Positions 14,569 to 20,871 of a DNA stretch of 23,689 nt are shown here, in pieces. The notes under the pieces were generated by a model. The model was not told the origin of the DNA and searched no databases. It saw nothing but the letters and a program-made list of their open reading frames with translations. Position 1 is the first letter of the stretch. Every line of letters begins with the position of its first letter. The position numbers and the translations under genes are program-made. The stretch lies in the NCBI GenBank assembly GCA_050049355.1, contig JASFWK010000024.1, positions 1-23,689 of the forward strand. The letters are read 5' to 3'. This DNA is from JASFWK01 sp050049355. Its GTDB lineage: Bacteria; Chloroflexota; Anaerolineae; B4-G1; DUEL01.

Positions 14569-15140
14569 CGTCTGCCCCCTGCGAGTTCGTGACAGCGTCG
14601 GCATCTAGCCTCATACACTTCGTTGGCTCCTACCAAGATCACGGGATCGTGATAGGCCGCCGGGTGGCCATCAATGAGCCGCTGAGTGCGGCTGGCTGGC
14701 TCCCCACAGATCACGCAGATGGCCTGGAGTTTGCTCACCTTCTCTGCTCGGGCCATGAGGTGCGGCATCGGTCCGAAAGGTTCCCCCCGGAAGTCCATAT
14801 CCAGACCGGCGACGATGACCCGCCTGCCTTGGTCGGCCAACTCCTCACAGAGGTTCACCAGATCAGCGTCGAAGAACTGCCCTTCGTCTACAGCAACGAC
14901 CGTGGTATCTGGCTCTACCAACTCTCGTAGCTGGGCCGTGTTTCTCACCGGTGTCGCCTCTATCTGCATCCCGTTGTGCGACGCCACCTCTTCCTCGGCG
15001 TACCGAGCGTCCAAGCTATGTTTGAAGACCTGATCCTTCTGTCGCGCGATCCGCGCCCGGCGCACCCGTCGAATCAGCTCTTCTGTCTTCCCGCAGAACA
15101 TGCCGCCGCAGATTACCTCTATCCATCCGCTCGTGGACAC
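14565..15140 (-). CDS. tdk: Thymidine kinase (type II)
   Basis: A 191-residue enzyme that phosphorylates thymidine with ATP to dTMP. The P-loop is GGMFCGKT (residues 12-19), in place of the more usual GPMFSGKT. The VAVDEGQFF segment (82-90) carries the catalytic Glu86. GLDMDFRGEPFGPMPHLMA is the lasso-region sequence. Structural zinc ligands are Cys142, Cys145, Cys180 and Cys183. A GTG start at 15138-15140 is supported by GAGGAGG upstream. It is the first gene of the salvage operon. A strong terminator ends only about 20 bp before its start, so its transcription probably depends on readthrough from the ribosomal-protein operon. Confidence 0.95.
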   Translation of the reverse strand: MSTSGWIEVICGGMFCGKTEELIRRVRRARIARQKDQVFKHSLDARYAEEEVASHNGMQIEATPVRNTAQLRELVEPDTTVVAVDEGQFFDADLVNLCEELADQGRRVIVAGLDMDFRGEPFGPMPHLMARAEKVSKLQAICVICGEPASRTQRLIDGHPAAYHDPVILVGANEVYEARCRRCHELAGGRR

Positions 15141-15161
15141 GCTACCTCCTCGCTTCTAAAC

Positions 15162-15196
15162 AAAAAGGGGGCAGATGATACACGATCATCTGCCCC
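15162..15196 (-). terminator. Intrinsic terminator between rpmE and tdk
   Basis: Perfect 12-bp stem GGGGCAGATGAT (minus strand, 15185-15196) with 15168-15179, a 5-nt loop, then one C and TTTTTG. It lies 20 bp after the rpmE stop and 21 bp before the tdk start. Confidence 0.9.
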
Positions 15197-15215
15197 TCGG
15201 CTGCCGCTTTGCCTG

Positions 15216-15704
15216 TCACTCCTCGGCCGACTCTTCTTCCTCCGGAACTTCGTCGCCCGGGAGGGTGAAGCCGCGGGCACGGAGCGCCTTCTTCAGGGAG
15301 GCCAGTGACTTTAGGCCGAACCCGCGCAGGTTCATTAGTGCCTCGTCTCCCTCAGCCAGCCTGTCCAGCGCATCTTCAACAGTCTCAATGCCGGCCTCTT
15401 GCAGTACCCTCTCGGCGCGCGTGCGTAGTTCCAGCGCGCTGATGGGCTGATCTGGCGAACGCTCTTGCTCCTTACGGGTCTCTTCCTCGGCCAGAATCTC
15501 ATCTCGTCGCCGCAACCGGCTCAAGAATCGCTCCACCTGCCCCTCACTGTCCACAATGCGCTGCTCGCCAGTGAAGAAGGGATGGCATTTGGAGCAGACG
15601 TCGGTTCGTACCACTGGGATTGTGGCTCCGACCGTCCAGCTGTTTCCACAGGAGCAGAGCACCTGTGCCTCCGGATAGTAGTCAGGATGGATGTCCGTTT
15701 TCAC
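15216..15704 (-). CDS. rpmE: Ribosomal protein L31 fused to an alpha-CTD-like helix-hairpin-helix domain
   Basis: A 162-residue protein, more than twice the usual L31 length. Residues 1-70 are a zinc-type L31 of the large ribosomal subunit: MKTDIHPDYYPEAQVLCSCG, with Cys17, Cys19, Cys37 and Cys40, and the signature CHPFFTGEQRIVDSEGQVERF. After a charged linker (71-86), residues 87-149 (ISALELRTRAERVLQEAGI, TVEDALDRL, LRGFGLKSLASLKKALRARGF) resemble the C-terminal domain of RNA polymerase alpha, in which S-V-R-x-x-N-x-L and NFGKKSL motifs form helix-hairpin-helix units. An acidic tail ends the protein. There is no stop or frameshift between the parts, so it is a genuine fusion. Third gene of rplU-rpmA-rpmE, 6 bp after rpmA, and followed by a terminator. 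Confidence 0.9.
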   Translation of the reverse strand: MKTDIHPDYYPEAQVLCSCGNSWTVGATIPVVRTDVCSKCHPFFTGEQRIVDSEGQVERFLSRLRRRDEILAEEETRKEQERSPDQPISALELRTRAERVLQEAGIETVEDALDRLAEGDEALMNLRGFGLKSLASLKKALRARGFTLPGDEVPEEEESAEE

Positions 15705-15710
15705 GATCGG

Positions 15711-15971
15711 CTATCTCCGCTCCGGGTGGACACTTACCTGCTTCCGCCCGCCGCGGATGGGCTCGAACCAGACGTATCCATCGGACAGGGCGAACAGCGT
15801 GTGATCCTTACCTACCCCTACGTTTCGCCCTGCCTTAATACGCGTCCCGCGCTGACGGATGATGATATGGCCCGCGCGGACTCGCTCGCCTCCGTACTTC
15901 TTCACGCCCAGGCGCTTACTACGGCTTTCCCTTCCATTTCGACTCGTACCACCGGCTTTCTTATGCGCCAT
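15711..15971 (-). CDS. rpmA: Ribosomal protein L27
   Basis: An 86-residue large-subunit protein whose N-terminus reaches the peptidyl-transferase centre. The start MAHKKAGGTSRNGRESRSKR and the segments GHIIIRQRGTRIKAGRNVGVGKDHTLFAL are diagnostic. There is no N-terminal extension of the kind processed by Prp protease in Firmicutes. It lies 12 bp after rplU and 6 bp before the L31 fusion gene. The usual downstream obg gene is absent from this window. Confidence 0.97.
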   Translation of the reverse strand: MAHKKAGGTSRNGRESRSKRLGVKKYGGERVRAGHIIIRQRGTRIKAGRNVGVGKDHTLFALSDGYVWFEPIRGGRKQVSVHPERR

Positions 15972-15983
15972 CTTGACCTCCCA

Positions 15984-16295
15984 CTACAGAACAATCTCAT
16001 CCACTCGCAACCGAGTATAGGTCTGTCGATGGCCAAGCCGCCGCCGGTAGCGCTTCCTGGGACTGTATTTGAAGATCCGGATCTTCGGGCCCTTCTCCTG
16101 TGCCACGATCGTCGTCAGGACCTTTGCCCCGTCTACCAGCGGGGTGCCGATCTTCACTTCGTCATCATCAGCCACCAGCAAGACCTCGTCTAGCGTAAGC
16201 TGCTGCCCGGCCTCAACAGGGAGCTTCTCGACCAGAAGCTCGTCTCCCTCCTGAGCTCGGTATTGCCGTCCACCCGATCGAAATACAACGTACAC
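15984..16295 (-). CDS. rplU: Ribosomal protein L21
   Basis: A 103-residue large-subunit protein that binds 23S rRNA. It starts VYVVFRSGGRQYRAQEGDELLVEKLPVE, equivalent to the family's MYAIIETGGKQY start, and contains VLLVADDDEVKIGTP and the basic KYSPRKRYRRRLGHRQTYTRLRV end. I choose the GTG at 16293-16295: GGGAGG lies 7 nt upstream and the length becomes normal. The longer frame to 16397 would run through the promoter at 16354-16382. First gene of the rplU-rpmA-rpmE operon. Confidence 0.95.
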   Translation of the reverse strand: MYVVFRSGGRQYRAQEGDELLVEKLPVEAGQQLTLDEVLLVADDDEVKIGTPLVDGAKVLTTIVAQEKGPKIRIFKYSPRKRYRRRLGHRQTYTRLRVDEIVL

Positions 16296-16322
16296 GACTT
16301 TGCCTCCCAGAATCACGATACA

Positions 16323-16344
16323 GGCCGGGCCCACTGGGCCGGCC
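16323..16344 (-). promoter_or_regulatory. Hairpin at the 5' end of the rplU mRNA
   Basis: GGCCGG (16339-16344 on the minus strand) pairs with CCGGCC (16323-16328), with three further inner pairs and one bulge. It starts within a few nt of the predicted transcription start. Possible site of ribosomal-protein autoregulation or mRNA stabilisation; no known leader motif recognised. Confidence 0.45.
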
Positions 16345-16353
16345 ACGTCGAGT

Positions 16354-16382
16354 ATTATAGGGCAGAACCACCAACTTGTCAA
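16354..16382 (-). promoter_or_regulatory. Consensus promoter for rplU-rpmA-rpmE
   Basis: Minus-strand TTGACA (16377-16382), 17-bp spacer, TATAAT (16354-16359): a perfect sigma70-type match. Transcription would start near 16347, giving a leader of about 52 nt. Confidence 0.92.
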
Positions 16383-16433
16383 CCGCCGAACCCTCAAAGC
16401 TCATCTGAACGTCGACCAAAGCACTGCCCTCAA

Positions 16434-17384
16434 TCAAGGTACGATCTGCGTTCCTGTTTCTCCCTGCAGGGCACGGGCGATGTTCTCCGGATTGGTGATG
16501 ATCGCCTTCTTGCCACCTGCCTCCAGAAACCAGATGATGGCCTGGATCTTGGGGAGCATGCTCCCTTTGGCGAAGTGGCCTTCCTCCATATACTGCTTGG
16601 CCTGAGCGACATTCATTACATCAATCGGTTCCTGATCGGGCGTGTTGAAGCTGAGATAGACTTTCTCCACGGCGGTAGAGATCAGGAAGAGGTCTGCCCC
16701 GATGGAGCGAGCCAGCAGGGAGGAGGCGTAGTCCTTGTCAATGACCGCCGCCACTCCTTGGAGATCACCGTCTTCGTTGCGGATGACAGGAATCCCCCCG
16801 CCCCCCACGGTGATGGTGATGATCCCAGCCCCAAGCAACTCACGCACGCTATCCAACTCGACGATCTCCTCAGGGAGGGGGGAGGGGACCACCCGTCGCC
16901 AGCCGCGACCGGCGTCCTCCACCACCGTCCATCCTTCCTCGGCGGCGCGCTCCTCGGCCTCGGCCTCCTCCATGAAGCTGCCGATGGGCTTGGTGGGGTT
17001 CTGGAATGCTGGATCGTCCTTGTTCACCCTCACTTGGGTGACCACTGTGGCGGCGGATTTCCCGATCCCTCGCCGCTTGAACTCGTTCTCGAGGTTCTGC
17101 TGGAGGTGGTAGCCGATGGCTCCCTGCGTATCGGCTCCGCAGGAATCGAGCGGTACTTCGTGCATCCCTGCCACCTTTGCCGCGATCTCCGAGCGGCGCA
17201 GGATGAAACCCACCTGGGGGCCGTTGCCGTGGCCGATAGCCACGTTCCAGCCTTGCTCGATCATGTCGGCAATGTGATAGCAGGTCTCCTTGGCGGCCTG
17301 GTACTGGTCTGGCACGGTGATGTGGTTCTCATCCTTGATGAGTGAGTTGCCGCCGATAGCTACGACGGCGATTCTCTTGGTCAT
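16434..17384 (-). CDS. arcC: Carbamate kinase
   Basis: A 316-residue amino-acid-kinase-fold enzyme that interconverts carbamoyl phosphate plus ADP with carbamate plus ATP. Motifs seen are the N-terminal VAIGGNSL, GWNVAIGHGNGPQVGFILRRSE, the LGAGIITITVGGGGIPVI loop, GVAAVIDKDYASSLLA and FAKGSMLPKIQA near the C-terminus, all typical of ArcC. AAGGAG precedes the ATG at 17384. It follows two carbamoyltransferase genes on the same strand, so in this context it should run in the ATP-forming direction, as in arginine-deiminase-type and ureido-degradation pathways. No arginine deiminase is encoded nearby. It ends about 50 bp before the rplU promoter with no clear terminator. Confidence 0.95.
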   Translation of the reverse strand: MTKRIAVVAIGGNSLIKDENHITVPDQYQAAKETCYHIADMIEQGWNVAIGHGNGPQVGFILRRSEIAAKVAGMHEVPLDSCGADTQGAIGYHLQQNLENEFKRRGIGKSAATVVTQVRVNKDDPAFQNPTKPIGSFMEEAEAEERAAEEGWTVVEDAGRGWRRVVPSPLPEEIVELDSVRELLGAGIITITVGGGGIPVIRNEDGDLQGVAAVIDKDYASSLLARSIGADLFLISTAVEKVYLSFNTPDQEPIDVMNVAQAKQYMEEGHFAKGSMLPKIQAIIWFLEAGGKKAIITNPENIARALQGETGTQIVP

Positions 17385-17488
17385 AGTTGTGCTCCTTAGG
17401 GTTCGGAATTCGCGACTTCGGCGGTTCGCAGATTCACAGTTCGGGTATCCTCGGTTCGGGGAACCTCAGTCTGCGAGTCTACGAATCT
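17385..17488. repeat. Degenerate short-repeat spacer
   Basis: Contains recurring pentamers such as GGTTCG, GATTC and GAGTC (for example GGTTCGCAGATTCACAG and GCGAGTCTACGAATC). Similar elements occur in the 18527-18730 spacer. It looks like a decayed tandem or palindromic intergenic repeat; no gene is seen. Confidence 0.35.
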
Positions 17489-18526
17489 CTACAGGTTTCC
17501 CATCGTCAACGCCATCAGCGCCTTCTGGACGTGCAGTCGGTTCTCGGCGACGTTGTATATGACGGAGCGTGGACCGGAGGCTACTTCGTCGGTCACCTCA
17601 TTGCCCCGGTCAACTGGCATGGGGTGTGTGAAGATGGCATCGTCGGTGCGGGCCATACGCTCGGTGTTGGTGGTCCAGCCCTGGTACGCCACAGCCTTCT
17701 CTATCTCGGCCTGCTTCTGGAGTACGCCGTCTTGATACGCATCCGGACTGACCCAATTCCGAGAGTAGACGATGTGTGCTCCCTCGTAGCCGCTGTCGGG
17801 GTCGTGTGTGACCTCGAACTCGGTCCCGTGCTCGTCGCAGTTCTGCCTTGTCCAGTCGATGACTTGCGGTTCCAGGTCGTACCCCTCCGGGTAGGCCATT
17901 GTGACATGCATACCAAGACGCGAGGCGATAAGAAGCGCGGCCTGTACTGAGCACCAGGACCGGGCCAATGCCCCGGAGCCCCAGCTGAGGAGAAACCTCT
18001 TGCCCCGCAGAGCGGCATAGTTGGGGCGGCCGGGGCCCTCGCCGTACCATTCGGCCCAGCCCATCACATCGGCCAGACCCTGGCAGGGGTGGAAGCGGTC
18101 GTCCGCCATGTTGATGATGGGCGCGTCAGCCCACTTGGCGTACTCCAGCAACATCTCGTCGCCGGCGCCGTAGTAGGGGACCTTGTCCTCCAGAATGCGG
18201 ATGCCGATACCGGCGGCGTAGCGGGCCATTACCTGGGCAGCATCCTCAATGGTCTCCCCGGCCTTCTTCTCTGTCTTGAAACGGCCCGCGGAGGGAGTCA
18301 TGAACTGAGCATGCCCACCCAGTTCAGTGGCCGCTGCCTCGAAGGAGAGTCTCGTGCGCACAGACGGGTTGAAGAAGAACATCAGGAAAGTCTTGTGTTC
18401 CAGGATTGTCGTCCAGCGGTCGGAGAAGCGATCCCGCTTCATCTTGGCAGCGAGGTTGAGTACTGCCGTCAGTTCGTCAACCGACCAGTCTTGGGTGCAG
18501 ATAAAATCTCGTCCGTAAAGATCCAT
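17489..18526 (-). CDS. Acetylornithine-transcarbamylase/YgeW-like carbamoyltransferase with an altered HCLP motif
   Basis: A 345-residue carbamoyltransferase. The carbamoyl-phosphate motif is S-V-R-T-R (residues 55-59, in FFNPSVRTRLSFEAA). HPCQGLAD (146-153) is the second phosphate-side motif. The end, VAENRLHVQKALMALTMG, is like that of N-acetylornithine transcarbamylase (AOTCase). The amino-acid-side motif that is HCLP in most ornithine-type enzymes is HPMP here (301-304, THPMPVDRGNEV), closer to the HPxP of aspartate transcarbamylases. Substrate therefore cannot be assigned; it may act on a ureido acid other than citrulline. ATG 18526 is chosen (AAGGAG 6 nt upstream); a GTG immediately before is less well spaced. 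It lies between another carbamoyltransferase and carbamate kinase. Confidence 0.85.
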   Translation of the reverse strand: MDLYGRDFICTQDWSVDELTAVLNLAAKMKRDRFSDRWTTILEHKTFLMFFFNPSVRTRLSFEAAATELGGHAQFMTPSAGRFKTEKKAGETIEDAAQVMARYAAGIGIRILEDKVPYYGAGDEMLLEYAKWADAPIINMADDRFHPCQGLADVMGWAEWYGEGPGRPNYAALRGKRFLLSWGSGALARSWCSVQAALLIASRLGMHVTMAYPEGYDLEPQVIDWTRQNCDEHGTEFEVTHDPDSGYEGAHIVYSRNWVSPDAYQDGVLQKQAEIEKAVAYQGWTTNTERMARTDDAIFTHPMPVDRGNEVTDEVASGPRSVIYNVAENRLHVQKALMALTMGNL

Positions 18527-18730
18527 CACCGTCTCCTTCGGGGTCCGTGGACTCGTAGGTTGTCAGAGCGGGTCTACCAGGTTGCGGCGCTCGACGGATG
18601 GCAGGCCACTCGCCGCCCCATAGGTGTCCCTGAGGGCTTGACTCGCGAATCGGCAGCGGCCGACCTCCTCCAATCCACGTCGCGTGTGGCCTGTTGAGTC
18701 TCTCTCCCCCTCCCTGTTCGAGGTTCGAGC
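18527..18730. other. Spacer between the two carbamoyltransferase genes
   Basis: About 200 nt with no convincing gene. It holds the ribosome site for the downstream gene and degenerate elements (ACTCGTAG, ACTCGCGAATCG, GTTCGAGGTTCGAG) related to those in the 17385-17488 spacer. No promoter or terminator was recognised. Confidence 0.3.
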
Positions 18731-19801
18731 CTAGGAACCACCCATCACGAGTGCCATTACTGCCTTCTGCACGTGCAGTCTGTTCTCCGCCTCGTCGAAG
18801 ACGACGGAACGCCAGCCAGACTCGGGATCGGTGTTGTCGATGACCTCGTCCTCTACCTCCCAATCCCGGTCAGCGGGCAGACAGTGCATGTAGATGGCGT
18901 TGGGATCAGCCAGTGCCATATACTCCGGTGTGGCCTTCCAATCCATGTAGCGGTCGAAGATCTCCTGAGCCAGCTCTGGATCATCGTCCCCCACGGGAGG
19001 CTTGAACATCTCCACGGGCGCCCAGGCTTTGGGATAGAGGACGTGGGCATCTTCGGCTGCCTCCATAAAGTCGTCGGTCACCTCGAAGCTGGCTCCGTTC
19101 ATCTCGGCGTACTTTTCGCAGGCGGCGATGACCTCCGGGTCGAGCGTCATCTCTGGCGGACGAGCCAACACGGTGTCGCAACCCATCAAGCTAGAGGCGA
19201 TGATGGCGCTTTGGGGTACCGCTCGCGGCTTGTGGACGCTGGGGGAGTAGGCCCAGGACATGACGAACTTCACCCCATTGAACGTGCCGAACTTCTCACA
19301 CACGGTGAGTACATCGGCCAGCGCCTGGAAGGGATGGTACATATCGTCCTCCATGTTCAGCACGGGGATGTCGGCCCAGTAGGCGAAGTTGTTGATGATC
19401 TCATTGGCCGCCCCATAATCCCAATCCACCGGGTCGCCATAGCAGCGAATCGCAAGCGCGTCGCCCATGCGAGAAAGCACACGCGCCACATCAGAGACAC
19501 GCTCGGTGGAGTAGGCCACTTCCTGACCTGGGAGGGCTGGAGTGTAGATCTTGCCCGGCTCCAGGTAGTGCGCGTGTCCACCCAGCTGGGTCATGCCCCC
19601 CTCGAAAGAGTTGCGGGTGCGAAGGGACGTGTTGTAGAAGATCATGAACAGTGACTTGGCGCGCAGGATATGGTCGTGGACCTCCCCAATCGCGTGGCGT
19701 CGCTTCAGGTCGAGAGCGACGTCCAGGATGCTCTGAACTTCCTCTTTGCTCCACTCCAGCAGGGTTATGAAGTCACGTCCGCGAAAAGATTCAGTTTTCA
19801 T
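18731..19801 (-). CDS. YgeW/AOTCase-like carbamoyltransferase
   Basis: A 356-residue carbamoyltransferase, first gene of the carbamoyl-phosphate operon. Carbamoyl-phosphate motif S-L-R-T-R (residues 59-63, in YNTSLRTRNSFEGG), HPFQALAD (156-163), and the canonical amino-acid-side motif MHCLPADRDWEVEDEV (HCLP 306-309). MSWAYSPSVHKPRAVPQ and VLYPKAWAP are shared with the E. coli 'knotted' transcarbamylase YgeW as I remember it, while the end AENRLHVQKAVMALVMG resembles AOTCase. The substrate is unknown: ornithine, N-acylornithine, putrescine or a purine-derived compound are all possible. The ATG at 19799-19801 has a strong site, CAGGAGG. The longer open frame to 19921 runs into the structured leader and is rejected. 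Confidence 0.88.
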   Translation of the reverse strand: MKTESFRGRDFITLLEWSKEEVQSILDVALDLKRRHAIGEVHDHILRAKSLFMIFYNTSLRTRNSFEGGMTQLGGHAHYLEPGKIYTPALPGQEVAYSTERVSDVARVLSRMGDALAIRCYGDPVDWDYGAANEIINNFAYWADIPVLNMEDDMYHPFQALADVLTVCEKFGTFNGVKFVMSWAYSPSVHKPRAVPQSAIIASSLMGCDTVLARPPEMTLDPEVIAACEKYAEMNGASFEVTDDFMEAAEDAHVLYPKAWAPVEMFKPPVGDDDPELAQEIFDRYMDWKATPEYMALADPNAIYMHCLPADRDWEVEDEVIDNTDPESGWRSVVFDEAENRLHVQKAVMALVMGGS

Positions 19802-20025
19802 TGCTTGCCTCCTGAAGGTTGTGTTAGGACAGAAAAAGCGCCGCGCCGGCTTAGGGTTGGTAGTCGTCAGGCCCAAGGCGGCCGGCGCAGGCATCATTGG
19901 GCATCGGCTGGGTGCTTCCAAGGTTTGGCCGGCGCCCGAATGTGGGTCTGCCGGGAGCGACCAGCCATCACGCAGAGTGCGGATTGCTGGCTCCGTTCCG
20001 GGCAGCTAGACGATTGAAGTCTGGC
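19802..20025 (-). promoter_or_regulatory. Structured 5' leader of the carbamoyltransferase operon
   Basis: About 224 nt between the predicted transcription start and the ATG. The 5' half folds into a long imperfect hairpin: CTGCC/GGCAG at the base (plus-strand 19948-19952 with 20001-20005), then GGAG/CTCC, CCAGC/GCTGG and CGCA/TGCG inside. The 3' half contains two copies of GCGCCGGCC (19927-19935 and 19880-19888) and the terminator-like arm. I searched by eye for T-box, guanidine, glycine and purine riboswitch signatures and found none. Confidence 0.5.
19833..19888 (-). terminator. Terminator-like hairpin (candidate attenuator) in the carbamoyltransferase leader
   Basis: On the minus strand GCGCCGGC (19881-19888) pairs perfectly with GCCGGCGC (19843-19850) across a 30-nt loop. 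Pairing can extend by about 4 bp with one bulge, and TTTTT follows (19833-19837). It ends about 30 nt before the start codon. The arm has a second identical partner upstream (19928-19935), allowing an alternative fold. Confidence 0.55.
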
Positions 20026-20031
20026 GTGGAG

Positions 20032-20060
20032 AGTATAGCCACTTTTCGGGAGGTTGTCAA
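20032..20060 (-). promoter_or_regulatory. Consensus promoter of the carbamoyltransferase/carbamate kinase operon
   Basis: Minus-strand TTGACA (20055-20060), 17-bp spacer, TATACT (20032-20037). Near-perfect sigma70-type promoter; transcription start expected near 20025. Confidence 0.9.
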
Positions 20061-20269
20061 TTCGAGGCTGCAGATGTGGGATTCACTCGGAGGTTGTGGG
20101 GCAGGCAGGGCAATCTCCGATGGGTGTTTGGAGGGATGGTTGAAACCATATGCTCTGCCTCGCGAAACTACCCCTCCGTGGACACCCAGGTCAGTCAGTT
20201 CGACCTTGTGGTGAAGCGTTGACCAAACTGTGAACTGTCCCCATTGAGCTGTTCCAGTTCGCAATTGAC
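20061..20269. other. Region between divergent promoters
   Basis: About 210 nt with no supported gene: the 102-codon minus-strand frame here spans the promoter and lacks a ribosome site. It could hold operator sites for the divergent promoters, but no clear palindrome was recognised. Confidence 0.3.
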
Positions 20270-20297
20270 TTGACACGGGTGACCGGCCTCCTATAAT
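20270..20297 (+). promoter_or_regulatory. Consensus promoter for the 20435-21738 gene pair
   Basis: Plus-strand TTGACA (20270-20275), 16-bp spacer, TATAAT (20292-20297). Transcription would begin near 20304, giving a leader of about 130 nt that is GC-rich and contains potential hairpins. Confidence 0.88.
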
Positions 20298-20434
20298 GGA
20301 TTTGCTGCTCTTCCAGAGAGGTGTGGAGGAAAAGATCAGCCAGCTTCAGGCGGCTTCGATCCGGTGCGGCGCGAAGCCAGCCGGCGGCTCGGCGCCGGTC
20401 AGCGGATCGAGGCTCTCGGAGGCAAGGAGCCCAG

Positions 20435-20857
20435 ATGATGAGCGGGAATGCACGTACGCCACAGGCTGTGCTTCAGCCACGATTGGAGATGATCAGCCGT
20501 CGCCTCGGCAGGTTGCTCAGCCTGCGTGCTGCCCTGTCACCCTTCCAGGCCTCTCTACGGGTCCTGGGAGAGAGGGCCCGGGAGCCCGATGGGCGGAGGC
20601 GCCTGCTGACCCTGTGGAGGCCATGCCAGCAGCGGCTAGATCTGTTGCTGGATGGGGCCCCGGGCAATTCAAGCTGGGCCGTCCGCTTGCGTCTGCTGCG
20701 GCACGAGATGGAAGACAGCCTCATTGATGATGTCTGTAACCCGATCGCATTGTCCGATCTGACGGACGCGCTCGACCAAGCCTGTGAGGCCATCCTGCTC
20801 CATGTACAGCGGGATCTGCGAGAGGTGGTCACGCGGCTGGGTGGGGGAGAACCTTAG
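20435..20857 (+). CDS. Small helical hypothetical protein
   Basis: A 140-residue basic, mostly alpha-helical protein without membrane segments or recognised motifs. Leu/Arg-rich stretches such as ISRRLGRLLSLRAALSPFQASLRVLGERA and LIDDVCNPIALSDLTDALDQACEAILLHVQRDL suggest a helical bundle or coiled-coil pairing. The ATG at 20435 (MMSGNARTP) has an excellent ribosome site, AAGGAG, 5 nt upstream. A longer form from GTG 20321 would begin only about 17 nt after the predicted transcription start and has an Arg/Ser-rich low-complexity N-terminus, so I reject it. It lies 14 bp before a membrane protein gene with which it is co-transcribed; it may bind that protein's cytoplasmic domain. Confidence 0.68.
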   Translation: MMSGNARTPQAVLQPRLEMISRRLGRLLSLRAALSPFQASLRVLGERAREPDGRRRLLTLWRPCQQRLDLLLDGAPGNSSWAVRLRLLRHEMEDSLIDDVCNPIALSDLTDALDQACEAILLHVQRDLREVVTRLGGGEP

Positions 20858-20871
20858 AGCAGGGGGCTGCG

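Noticed and set aside
16263..17345. Plus-strand 360-codon frame opposite carbamate kinase
   Set aside because: Overlaps well-supported arcC and the rplU promoter; frame shadow.
18773..19654. Plus-strand 293-codon frame opposite the first carbamoyltransferase
   Set aside because: Antisense to a gene with intact catalytic motifs; no ribosome site.
19802..20025. T-box, guanidine or glycine riboswitch in the carbamoyltransferase leader
   Set aside because: No T-box AGGGTGG core and no recognised guanidine-I or glycine core sequences; kept only as an orphan leader.
19968..20276. 102-codon minus-strand frame
   Set aside because: Runs across the TTGACA/TATACT promoter and into the leader, with no ribosome site.
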